Below, one piece after another: positions 6,021-13,444 of a DNA stretch of 20,117 nucleotides. The DNA is from UBA4735 sp036569845 (GTDB lineage: Bacteria; Chloroflexota; Limnocylindria; P2-11E): the NCBI GenBank assembly GCA_036569845.1, contig DATCPY010000067.1, forward strand, positions 1-20,117. Direction: 5' to 3'. Below the pieces are notes generated by a model. That model worked only from the letters and a program-made list of their open reading frames with translations, searched no databases and was not told where the DNA came from. The first letter of the stretch is position 1; each line of letters starts with the position of its first letter. The position numbers and the translations under genes were made by a program.

Positions 6021-8389
6021 GGCGCGCGCTCAACTGGCAGCTCATCCTGGGCCTCACGCTCATCGTCGCGTGGCTCGTCATCGGGTTCGGCGCTCCGTTC
6101 TTCACCGGGGTCGACCCCTTGAAGGAGCGGACGTTCGTCCAGGTCGGGACACATTCGATCCCCGCGCCGTTCGAGCCCGGCATGTACGGCTACCCGCTCG
6201 GCTCGGATCGTCAGGGCCGCGACCTGTGGGTCACGGTCATGTACGGAGCCCAGGCGACGTTCACCCTCGCGTTCATCGTGCTTGCCGCGCGCCTGCTCAT
6301 CGGCATGACCCTGGGGGCGATCGCCGGCTGGTTCGCGGGACGCTGGATCGACCGCGTCGTATCCGCGCTCATCGACGCGTTCGCCGCCTTCCCCACCTTG
6401 CTGTTCGCCATCCTCTGGATCTTCGCCTTCGACATCCGATCCGGACTACAGGCGTTCGCCGCCGCGCTGACGATCACGGGCTGGTGGGGCTTCGGGCGGT
6501 CCACGCGCTCAGCGTTGGTCGACCTGAAGGGCCGGCCATTCCTCGAGGCCGCGCGTGCCGAGGGCCTGTCCGAATTCGCGACGTTCGCCCGGCACGCGAT
6601 CCCCAACCTCCTTCCGCTCCTTGCGATCACCGCCGCGCTCGAGGCGAGCGCGATCCTTCTCATCCTCGGCGAGCTCGGCTTCCTCGGCTACGTCGTGGGC
6701 GGGGGCACCTCGATCGCGCTCGACGATCTGCGCGGAGCGGGACGGGTGTTCTTCTTCGCCTCGCCGGAGTGGGGCGCGATCCTCGCGCAGGGGCGGTTCG
6801 AGGTCTTCCGCGCGCCGTGGATCGCGCTCGTGCCCGCGGCCGCGTTCGCGAGCGGCGTGCTCGCGTTCAACCTTGCCGGCCACGGCCTGCGGATCTTCTT
6901 CGAGCGCGCGCCTGTCGCTCTCGGGAACGTCCTCGGATGGCGGCTGGGGGCGGCGATCGTCGCGGTGCTGCTGGTCATCCGGCTCGCCTCACCACTCGTC
7001 GGTCCGGCGGCGGGCCTGACCTCGGTGTCGAAACAGTTCGATGGTGGCAAGGCCCGCGACGACCTCGCGTACATCGCGGACCCGGCCCGGGGCGGCCGCT
7101 ACACCGGCTCGCCGGGCTACCAGCAAGCGGCAAAGCTCGTCGCGGACCGCTTCAAGTCCCTCGGGCTCGAGCCCGCGGGCGACGACGGCTCGTACTACCA
7201 GAGCTTCAAGATGTCCGACGTCGGCCTCACCGCGATGCCGAGCTTGCAGCGTCTCGGCGCCGATGCGAAGACATACCGACCACGGACCGACTTCTCCGAG
7301 AGCATCGGCGGCCGGCGAGGTGGCGGCGTCGCCGAAGGCACGGTCGTGTACGTCGGCGGCGGCAACAAGACGCCGGACTACAGCGACTACGCCGGCGTTC
7401 ACGCTGAGGGCAACGTCGCGCTCATCGCCGGGCCGAGCATCGCGAACGTCGACCGGGTCGACGTGGCGCGGCGCGAGGGCGCGGTCGGCGTGATCTTCGT
7501 GTCGTTCACCGACCTCATCAAGCCCTCGTACATCGCGGCGTTCGAGAAAGAGACGATCCCGGTGCTGATCGTGAGCGCCGGCGTCGTGAACGACTGGCTC
7601 GTCCCTTCAGGGAAGAAGATCGAGGATCTGAATCAGTCGCTCGTCGACCGGCTCCGCCGCGCCCAGAACCGGCCGAGCCTGCGGTCGGAGGCGCCCGCGC
7701 CGATCTCGTTCGACACCGCCACGCGGATCCGGTTCTCCGTGCCACTCGGACCGGTCCACGACATCATCGGCCAGAACGTGATCGGGATCCTTCGCGGGAG
7801 CGACCCGGCCCGCGCCGACAAGTTCGTCCTGGTCGGCGGGCATCTGGACGGCATCGGCACGGATCCCGATGGCACGGTCTTCCCGGCGGCGAATGACAAC
7901 GGCTCAGGCCCGGCGGTCACGCTCGAGATGGCACGGGTGCTCGCGGCGAACCGCGCGACGCTGAAGAACTCGGTGATCTTCGCCGTCTTCGCCGGTGAAG
8001 AGGAGGGCCTCATCGGCTCGGAGTACTTCGCGAGCCATTCCCTGACGACCCCGCTCCGACCAGCCAACATCCTCGCGTTCGTGAATATGGACGTGTCTGG
8101 CTGCTGCGGCGACACCCTCGCCGGTTCCGACGAGAGCTTCGCGATGCATGCGCGCCTCGCAAGCGCCGCGGACCGCCTCGGCTACAGCTTCGGTTACATC
8201 CCCGCGGTCGGCGGCAGCGACCACCTCTCCTACACCCGTCGCGGCATCCCGGCCGCGCTCGTCGGGTGGACCGACTTCGGCGGCTTCCACACCGCGCGCG
8301 ACACGCTCGATACGGTCACCGCGCAGCACCTCGAGATGGCCGGACGGGTCGCGACGCAGACCGTGCTGGAGCTGGTCGCGACGAACTAG
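6017..8389 (+). CDS. ABC permease (DppC/OppC type) fused to PA-domain M28 zinc aminopeptidase
   Basis: One uninterrupted 790-residue frame joins two functions. Residues 1-300 are a DppC/OppC-like permease: first helix about 8-28, the GYPLGSDRQGRDLWVTVMYG signature at 58-77, helices to about 290, and the ATPase-docking loop EAARAEGLSEFATFARHAIP at 177-196. A seventh hydrophobic helix (about 308-327) follows. With a cytoplasmic permease C-terminus, this helix would carry the rest of the chain outside. Residues about 345-790 are an M28 peptidase with an inserted PA domain (about 440-530). The di-zinc site is complete: H609 (GGHLDG), D627 (AANDNGSG), E661/E662 (AGEEEGLIGS), D692 (NMDVSG), H758 (FHTARDT). 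It starts at an ATG overlapping the first permease stop. Its TAG shares CTAG with the convergent DinB gene. Substrate and ATPase partner are unknown. Confidence 0.9.
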   Translation: MRRALNWQLILGLTLIVAWLVIGFGAPFFTGVDPLKERTFVQVGTHSIPAPFEPGMYGYPLGSDRQGRDLWVTVMYGAQATFTLAFIVLAARLLIGMTLGAIAGWFAGRWIDRVVSALIDAFAAFPTLLFAILWIFAFDIRSGLQAFAAALTITGWWGFGRSTRSALVDLKGRPFLEAARAEGLSEFATFARHAIPNLLPLLAITAALEASAILLILGELGFLGYVVGGGTSIALDDLRGAGRVFFFASPEWGAILAQGRFEVFRAPWIALVPAAAFASGVLAFNLAGHGLRIFFERAPVALGNVLGWRLGAAIVAVLLVIRLASPLVGPAAGLTSVSKQFDGGKARDDLAYIADPARGGRYTGSPGYQQAAKLVADRFKSLGLEPAGDDGSYYQSFKMSDVGLTAMPSLQRLGADAKTYRPRTDFSESIGGRRGGGVAEGTVVYVGGGNKTPDYSDYAGVHAEGNVALIAGPSIANVDRVDVARREGAVGVIFVSFTDLIKPSYIAAFEKETIPVLIVSAGVVNDWLVPSGKKIEDLNQSLVDRLRRAQNRPSLRSEAPAPISFDTATRIRFSVPLGPVHDIIGQNVIGILRGSDPARADKFVLVGGHLDGIGTDPDGTVFPAANDNGSGPAVTLEMARVLAANRATLKNSVIFAVFAGEEEGLIGSEYFASHSLTTPLRPANILAFVNMDVSGCCGDTLAGSDESFAMHARLASAADRLGYSFGYIPAVGGSDHLSYTRRGIPAALVGWTDFGGFHTARDTLDTVTAQHLEMAGRVATQTVLELVATN

Positions 8390-9213
8390 CGCGCGATCCG
8401 CTCGACGTCGGCCGCGATCGCGTCGATCGACGCGGCGCAGCGCGCGAGCAGCTCGGCCCCGACGCCGGCGCCGCTCACCGACTCGACCCCGGCGAGCGCG
8501 GTGTAGATGTTGCGGACCAGCCGCTCGGCCTCGGTCGGCGGGTGGCCGAGCGCGAAGAGGGTCTTGTCCACCTGGATCGTGTGCTGCCGCATGTGCTCTT
8601 CGAAGCGGTGCATCCGGAACCGGATCGAGTAGCCCTTGTCCTCCCAGAACCACGACGGCGTCGCGAGCTCGGCGTCGGCGACGCCATCCAGCGTGCGAAG
8701 GATGGCGACGTGGCTGCGGAACAGCGCGTTCTGCGCGTCGGCGCGCGAGCCGGCTGGATCCTCGGGTGGCTGGCGTTTCGCCGTCCAGGCCGCTTCGTCC
8801 GGCTCCGATGGGCGGCCGGCTCGGACGCAGTCGAGGGCGACCGCGATGGCCGCGAGGAATCCCTTCTCCGCGCCGAGCATGTGCGCCAGGACCTCGCGCA
8901 CTGTCCACTGCGCTTCAGGTGGAGGCGCGTCCATCTCGGCTTCCGACGTCCCGGCGAGGGCGCCGGTCAGGTCGCGGTAGGCCTCATGGACCTGCGCGAG
9001 GATCCGCTGGGCCTCGGTGAACGGCTTGCCGGCGCCGAGCCGATCCGCGGCGACGGTCGCGGCGGTCTCACGCAGCTGATGGTGCGCCGTCAGCAGCGCG
9101 AAGCGGAGGCCGTCGTCGTCGTACTTCTCCCAGACGTACTTCTTGTCGAGGTCCGCGTCGGTAAGATGCACGCTCGTCTTTACCAGTCGCTCGACCGCCT
9201 CGGTCGGCGTCAC
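8386..9213 (-). CDS. DinB-family (DinB/YfiT superfamily) four-helix protein
   Basis: A 275-residue protein whose second half fits the DinB/DinB_2 fold: QWTVREVLAHMLGAEKGF (102-119) and RFEEHMRQHTIQVDK (203-217) supply the usual metal-binding histidines H111, H207 and H211. Residues 1-90 are an extra helical N-terminal part. Known DinB-superfamily enzymes include mycothiol-dependent maleylpyruvate isomerase and bacillithiol S-transferases; many members have no known reaction. The GTG at 9213 overlaps the stop of the YbdK-like ligase gene as GTGA, so the two are translationally coupled. A longer frame upstream lies inside that gene and is a shadow. As last gene of the ligase group it may act on the product of the pathway, but that is inference. 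Confidence 0.82.
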   Translation of the reverse strand: MTPTEAVERLVKTSVHLTDADLDKKYVWEKYDDDGLRFALLTAHHQLRETAATVAADRLGAGKPFTEAQRILAQVHEAYRDLTGALAGTSEAEMDAPPPEAQWTVREVLAHMLGAEKGFLAAIAVALDCVRAGRPSEPDEAAWTAKRQPPEDPAGSRADAQNALFRSHVAILRTLDGVADAELATPSWFWEDKGYSIRFRMHRFEEHMRQHTIQVDKTLFALGHPPTEAERLVRNIYTALAGVESVSGAGVGAELLARCAASIDAIAADVERIAR

Positions 9214-10334
9214 GCCAGCGAGACTTCGGGGATGCCCTGCAGGGTCTCCACGGCGAGGTTGTCCACGACCGAGTGGAGGTGTCCCGTCTGCTGGAAGACC
9301 CGGATCTGCCGATCGGCGCTCGTGCCGTCGCGCGCGATGACCCGCAGGTACTCGACCTCCTGGCGGGACCCGAGCTCGTCCACGACATCGTCGACGAATT
9401 CGAGGAGCTCCTCGGACAGGTCGCGCATCGAGACCTCGGTCTCCTTGCCGAAGTCGATCAGCTTCGCGTCCATCCCGCCGCGCATCGCCCGCCATTTGTT
9501 CTCCTGGATCAGTCCCGGCATGTAGCGCCGGAAGCCGAGGTTGCGGGAGCGGAGCATCAACAGCTTGGCGCAGATGGCCTGGATGAGGCCGGCGATGCAC
9601 AGCGTCTCGTCGATCGTCGTGGCGGCGTCGCACACCCGGAACTCGATCGTGGGATAGAACGCGTGCGGCCGGAGATCCCACCAGATCTTCTTGCCATCGT
9701 CGATGCACTTCGTCCGCACCAGGAGCTCGACGTAGTTCTCGTACTCGTCGTAGGAGGAGAACTGCGGCGGGATCCCGGTGCGCGGGAATCGCTGCCACAC
9801 GATCTGGCGGTACGACTTGAGCCCGGTATTGCGCGCGAGCCAGAACGGGCTCGAGGTCGAGATCGCGAGGAGGTGCGGCAGAAAGTAACGGGCTTCGTTC
9901 ATGACCTCGATCCGCTGCTCCCGATCGGGGATCCCCACGTGGACGTGCAGCCCGAAGATGAGCAGCTCGCGGATGACGTCCTGCAGCTCCTCCTCAAGGA
10001 CCTTGTAGCGCTCGTGCTCGGTGACGAGCTGCTCCTGCCAGTGCGAGAAGGGGTGCGTGCCCGCGGACACCAGCCGCAGTCCGTCGCGCTTGAGGAGCGT
10101 CGCGAGGGTGCCGCGCGCGTTCGCGATCTCCTTGCGCGCCTCGCCGACGTCGGCGCAGATGCGCGTGCCGATCTCCACGACCGACTGCATCATCTCCGCC
10201 TTCACGCGCTCCTCGAGGTACGGCTGCGCGGCGCCGATGAGCGTCTCGCCGTGGCTCTTCAACTGGCCGTCGGCGTCGACGATCTGGAACTCTTCCTCGA
10301 TCCCGATCGTGAGCCGCTGGACGTCTGTATTCAT
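9210..10334 (-). CDS. YbdK-type carboxylate-amine ligase (GCS2 family)
   Basis: A 374-residue protein, the usual length for YbdK (about 370). It belongs to the glutamine-synthetase-fold GCS2 group, which joins a carboxylate (often glutamate gamma-carboxyl) to an amine with ATP; YbdK has weak glutamate-cysteine ligase activity in vitro. Signatures: LTIGIEEEFQIVD (8-20), AGTHPFSHW (91-99), LHVHVGIPD (129-137), and WDLRPHAFYPTIEFRVCD (219-236) with catalytic Glu/Arg. The ATG at 10334 has GGGAAG six bases upstream and starts the protein where the family starts; a longer frame upstream is not used. The ribosome site lies in the arm of a perfect hairpin (10342-10361). It follows the circularly permuted ATP-grasp gene after an 82-base gap and overlaps the DinB gene by four bases. 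Confidence 0.9.
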   Translation of the reverse strand: MNTDVQRLTIGIEEEFQIVDADGQLKSHGETLIGAAQPYLEERVKAEMMQSVVEIGTRICADVGEARKEIANARGTLATLLKRDGLRLVSAGTHPFSHWQEQLVTEHERYKVLEEELQDVIRELLIFGLHVHVGIPDREQRIEVMNEARYFLPHLLAISTSSPFWLARNTGLKSYRQIVWQRFPRTGIPPQFSSYDEYENYVELLVRTKCIDDGKKIWWDLRPHAFYPTIEFRVCDAATTIDETLCIAGLIQAICAKLLMLRSRNLGFRRYMPGLIQENKWRAMRGGMDAKLIDFGKETEVSMRDLSEELLEFVDDVVDELGSRQEVEYLRVIARDGTSADRQIRVFQQTGHLHSVVDNLAVETLQGIPEVSLA

Positions 10335-10341
10335 GGTCAAC

Positions 10342-10361
10342 TTCCCGGCTGTCGCCGGGAA
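10342..10361 (-). promoter_or_regulatory. Hairpin that could mask the ribosome-binding site of the YbdK-like gene
   Basis: On the minus strand TTCCCGGC pairs with GCCGGGAA through the four-base loop GACA: eight perfect base pairs. The Shine-Dalgarno GGGAAG of the gene starting at 10334 lies almost wholly in the 3-prime arm. It fits translational control or coupling to ribosomes finishing the upstream gene. It could also act as an mRNA processing or stability element. Confidence 0.55.
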
Positions 10362-10379
10362 TGGCTCACGGCTGGCGGT

Positions 10380-10413
10380 CTCGCTCGTCGCGGCAAAGCC
10401 GCTCCTCGCTCGT
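10380..10413. repeat. Small hairpin flanked by 9-base direct repeats in the 82-base intergenic gap
   Basis: CTCGCTCGT occurs at 10380-10388 and again at 10405-10413. Between them GCGGC (10390-10394) and GCCGC (10398-10402) form a five-pair hairpin with a three-base loop. It lies just after the stop of the circularly permuted ATP-grasp gene, next to the hairpin at 10342-10361. It resembles a REP-like or leader element, but only one copy is seen here. Confidence 0.4.
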
Positions 10414-10416
10414 TCA

Positions 10417-11751
10417 TCAGGACTCGACGATATAGGTGGGCACAACGCTGCCCGCGCCAGCGGTGACATTGAGCAGGGCGGCAGCGGAGAGCCGGGTCAG
10501 GCACCCGCTCACGGAGCCCCAGAACAGATAGGGGTCGTGGTCGATCGCGAGATCGAGGTAGTGGATCCGGTCGAGGAGCACCGGGAACGGGTAGCGCGGT
10601 ACCGAGACCTTCTCCTGCACCACGTACGAGGCGGTGAGGCCCGCGAGGATCGTCTGCTCCCACTCGTGCTGCTCGACCGTCCAGCCCAGGATCACGCCCT
10701 TGCCGCCGTACTCGTCGTTCGGCTTGAGCACGAAGCGGTCCTTCCGCCGCGAGACGAGATCGACCAGATCGACGGCTTTGCCTCGGTACGTCGTGTGACC
10801 CTCGCGCATCTTCCTGGTCCAGGGGATGTGGGTCGCGATGGCCTTTCGCTGTTCCGTCGTGTACAGGTGCGCGTAGCGGTCGTCCGAGAGCAGCGCGAGG
10901 CTCATCTTCTTGTGCAGCAGCTTCGCCCGGAAGCTGTTCACCACCGTGACGGCACCGTCGAGGTATGCCTGCACGAGGGCCTTCGCGACCTCGGGCTTCG
11001 CGAGGAGCTCGCTCGTGAGGACGCGCCGGTACACGACATCGATGCGCGTGCCGTTGGCGCGCAGCACCTTGCGTGCGTACGTGAGGTCCTGTGGCGCGCA
11101 GATGATGGCCTTGAGCCCCTGCGCCTCGAAGTAGCGCGCGAACATCTCGAACTCGGTGAGCGTCGGAAGGCCGGGCCAGTCGACGATCGCGATCGTCCGA
11201 AGCTCGCCGCGGGGCCGGTGCGCGCGACGGAGCACGCCGAGCTGCTTGCTGCGGACCGGGAACCCGCCGAGCTTGTGCCGCTTCTTGAATGCCTTCATCA
11301 CCGGGAGTGTCGCGAAGACTTCTGACAGCTCGTCGTTGTAGGCCATGCCCGCCGGCGACTCGGCGTTGTACTCGACGAAGCGGATCACGCCGTCGTCGCC
11401 GACGAAGCCGTCGAGCCGCGCGGACGGCGATGACGCGCGGAAGCCGGGATCGGCAAGCGCGAGCTCCGCCTCACGCGGGTCGAGGTCCAGCTCGAGCCGC
11501 AGGTCGTCGTCCTTCAGGAGGGCCTGCTCCAGTCGATCGAACGCCGCGTACAAGGTCTCCGAGGCCTTCGTGATGCCGTCGTACTGCCAGCGTGAGATGA
11601 GGTTGGGCCGCAGGGCAACGCACAGCGGCCGGTCGCCGAACACGAGTCGGCGCGCCCGCTGCCCGTCGGAGAGGGCTCCGGCGCTCTCCGCCGCGAGATC
11701 CCCGTCTTCGAGCAGCGCGTGGTACTCGATCAGCGGATGTGGTGGGACCAC
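10417..11751 (-). CDS. Circularly permuted ATP-grasp protein
   Basis: A 444-residue ATP-dependent ligase-like protein of the circularly permuted ATP-grasp group. The order of motifs is reversed: the magnesium-binding segment RFVEYNAESPAG comes early (124-135), while the nucleotide-binding lysine and glycine loop, FVLKPNDEYGGKGV, come late (340-353). NSFRAKLLHKK (272-282) lies between. ATP-grasp enzymes activate a carboxylate as acyl-phosphate and join it to an amine or thiol; the substrate here is unknown. I chose the GTG at 11751 because AAGGA lies six bases upstream. A CTG at 11733 overlapping the previous stop as CTGA would give LIEYHALLEDGD as start and is a real alternative. It sits between the other ATP-grasp gene and the YbdK-like gene. 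Confidence 0.83.
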   Translation of the reverse strand: MVPPHPLIEYHALLEDGDLAAESAGALSDGQRARRLVFGDRPLCVALRPNLISRWQYDGITKASETLYAAFDRLEQALLKDDDLRLELDLDPREAELALADPGFRASSPSARLDGFVGDDGVIRFVEYNAESPAGMAYNDELSEVFATLPVMKAFKKRHKLGGFPVRSKQLGVLRRAHRPRGELRTIAIVDWPGLPTLTEFEMFARYFEAQGLKAIICAPQDLTYARKVLRANGTRIDVVYRRVLTSELLAKPEVAKALVQAYLDGAVTVVNSFRAKLLHKKMSLALLSDDRYAHLYTTEQRKAIATHIPWTRKMREGHTTYRGKAVDLVDLVSRRKDRFVLKPNDEYGGKGVILGWTVEQHEWEQTILAGLTASYVVQEKVSVPRYPFPVLLDRIHYLDLAIDHDPYLFWGSVSGCLTRLSAAALLNVTAGAGSVVPTYIVES

Positions 11752-12710
11752 CGGTGATCCTTGCGCCACGGCGGTTCCGCGGCGCCGGTCGCGTAGTCGA
11801 TGACGAGGTCGCTCATATGCTCGAGCACCCACTCGAAGTTCTCGCCCTTGATCGAGAACGAGTCGAAGTCCGGCGCCGGGTTCAGGAAGTCGATGGCGTA
11901 CAGGATCCCGTCACGGACCGCGAACTCGACCGTGTCCATGTCGTAGCCCAGGGCGTCGGTGAGGGCGATCGCGTCGTGGATCGCGCGCTCGCGCACCTTG
12001 CCCTCGACCGGCTTGTCTACGACGTAGCGCTCGTGGAACGGCGCGGTCGGGTCGTAGCGGATCGGGTTGATGTGCTTGCGGCCGATGCAGATGCAGCGGA
12101 TGTAGTCGTCCCAGTGGATGAACTCCTGCAGGATCATCGTCTTCGGCCGCTGGCCGAAGGTCGATGTGCCGGTCTGGTCGTAAGCCCAAAGCAGCTGCTC
12201 CATCGTGTCGACCTTGTAGACGTCCTTCCAGCCGCCACCGGTGTTCGGCTTGAGGATCGCGGGCAGGCCGGTGTATTCGACGATCCCCTTCCAGTCGACC
12301 GGGTACGCGAGGTTCCGCAGGGAGCCCTCGTTGATATCGGGGATATAGGACTTGTTCGGCAGCACGACGGTCTTCGGGACGGCCACACCGAGCTTGCGCG
12401 CGAGCGTGCACTCGAAGAACTTCTCGTCCGCCTCCCACCAGAACGGGTCGTTGACCACCGCGGTGCCGAGCACGGCCATGCTCTTGAGGTGCGCCCGGAA
12501 GTACGGGACCTCGTGGCTGATGCGGTCGACGATGACCTTGTACTTCGGCTCTTCCTGCTCCTTCGCGCCGCCGAAGGTCGCCATCTCGGCCCGGACGCCC
12601 TTCCCCTCGCCTTTGCGATTGACGGTGTCGATGAACGGCTGCGGGAACGTGTTCTCCCGCCCCACGAGGAGTCCGACCACTGTTTGTGGCGCACCGCTTG
12701 TGGTCGTCAT
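11730..12710 (-). CDS. ATP-grasp ligase, RimK/glutathione-synthetase-like
   Basis: A 326-residue protein with a standard-order ATP-grasp fold. The N-terminal pre-ATP-grasp domain spans about 10-95. ATP-binding features are the lysine in GLPAILKPNTGGGWKD (148-163), the hinge MILQEFIHWDDYIRC (192-206), and the metal-binding segment YAIDFLNPAPDFD (271-283) with D274 and N277. The family forms amide or peptide bonds with ATP; the exact reaction is unknown. The ATG at 12710 overlaps the stop of the hydrolase gene as ATGA. Its own stop lies within the start region of the circularly permuted ATP-grasp gene. Two ATP-grasp proteins next to a GCS2 ligase suggest stepwise assembly of a small peptide-like compound. 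Confidence 0.85.
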   Translation of the reverse strand: MTTTSGAPQTVVGLLVGRENTFPQPFIDTVNRKGEGKGVRAEMATFGGAKEQEEPKYKVIVDRISHEVPYFRAHLKSMAVLGTAVVNDPFWWEADEKFFECTLARKLGVAVPKTVVLPNKSYIPDINEGSLRNLAYPVDWKGIVEYTGLPAILKPNTGGGWKDVYKVDTMEQLLWAYDQTGTSTFGQRPKTMILQEFIHWDDYIRCICIGRKHINPIRYDPTAPFHERYVVDKPVEGKVRERAIHDAIALTDALGYDMDTVEFAVRDGILYAIDFLNPAPDFDSFSIKGENFEWVLEHMSDLVIDYATGAAEPPWRKDHRWSHHIR

Positions 12711-13414
12711 AGGAAGGTATCCACCATCTCTTTCCAGAACGGCCAGTCATGGGCCCAGCCGTTCCACAGATGCAGCGACGCTGGCACACCCTTCGCCTCG
12801 AGCTCGGCGACGACCTGCCGGGATCCCACGACGTTCGGATCGTCCACCCCGGTGGCGATGACGAACTCGGTCTCGCGCAGCGGCAAGAGCTGCCGTTCGT
12901 CCGTGAGCCCAGGGAGGAACGCGAGCGGGTTCGCGAAGTAGGCGTCCTGCTCGCGGAATCCGTCGAGCCACCTGGACGCGTCGTACGCGCCGGACAGGCC
13001 GATGACGCGGCTCGTGATGCCCGGATGCCGCGTCGCGAGGGCAACGGCGTGGAACGCGCCGAACGACGCGCCGAGGAGCTCGAGGTACGGGTCGGCGTTG
13101 TCACGGCGCAGGGCCGGCACGACCTCTTCGCTCACGTAGCGGTCGTACGCGAGGTGGCGGCGGGCGCGGGCATGACCGTCCACCTGCTTGTTGTAGAAGG
13201 ATTCGCTATCGACACTGTCGACGCACCAGAGCTGCAGGTCGCCGCCATCGATCCGGCGCTGCAGGTGGGCGATCATCCCGAAGTCCTCCCACTGGAAGAA
13301 GCGACCCATCGAGGTCGGGAACACGATCACCGGCCGTCCGCGGTCGCCGAATACGAGGAGCTCCATCTCACGATCGAGCGCCGGGCTGTGCCACACGCGG
13401 TAGTCGCGTTTCAC
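12707..13414 (-). CDS. Alpha/beta hydrolase, putative esterase family
   Basis: A 235-residue alpha/beta hydrolase of the putative-esterase (antigen 85/esterase D-like) group. Visible features: YRVWHSPALDREMELLVFG at the start, PVIVFPTSMGRFFQWEDFG as the oxyanion-side strand and loop, the nucleophile elbow LLGASFGAF with S117, aspartate near DDPN (191-192), and H222 in NGWAHDWPFW. It is compact and has no signal peptide, so it is cytoplasmic. The start is GTG at 13414, 30 bases after the rsmI stop, with only a weak GGAA upstream. It overlaps the ATP-grasp gene by four bases, so it belongs to the ligase group, perhaps releasing, transferring or trimming an acyl or peptide intermediate. Hydrolase is firm, substrate is not. 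Confidence 0.85.
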   Translation of the reverse strand: MKRDYRVWHSPALDREMELLVFGDRGRPVIVFPTSMGRFFQWEDFGMIAHLQRRIDGGDLQLWCVDSVDSESFYNKQVDGHARARRHLAYDRYVSEEVVPALRRDNADPYLELLGASFGAFHAVALATRHPGITSRVIGLSGAYDASRWLDGFREQDAYFANPLAFLPGLTDERQLLPLRETEFVIATGVDDPNVVGSRQVVAELEAKGVPASLHLWNGWAHDWPFWKEMVDTFL

Positions 13415-13444
13415 TGCTTTGTGTTCCGTTTGCGGGCGGCCTGT

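Noticed and set aside
6930..7050. A separate M28 gene with its own start after the permease
   Set aside because: No stop lies between the two parts, no Shine-Dalgarno plus start pair stands out at the junction, and the seventh helix makes sense of a single chain.
9273..10466. Plus-strand frame of 397 codons opposite the YbdK-like gene
   Set aside because: The minus strand has full family motifs; the plus translation has none.
11730..11733. CTG at 11733 as start of the circularly permuted ATP-grasp gene
   Set aside because: It would match the CTGA pattern, but the GTG at 11751 has AAGGA at good spacing. I kept it as an alternative only.
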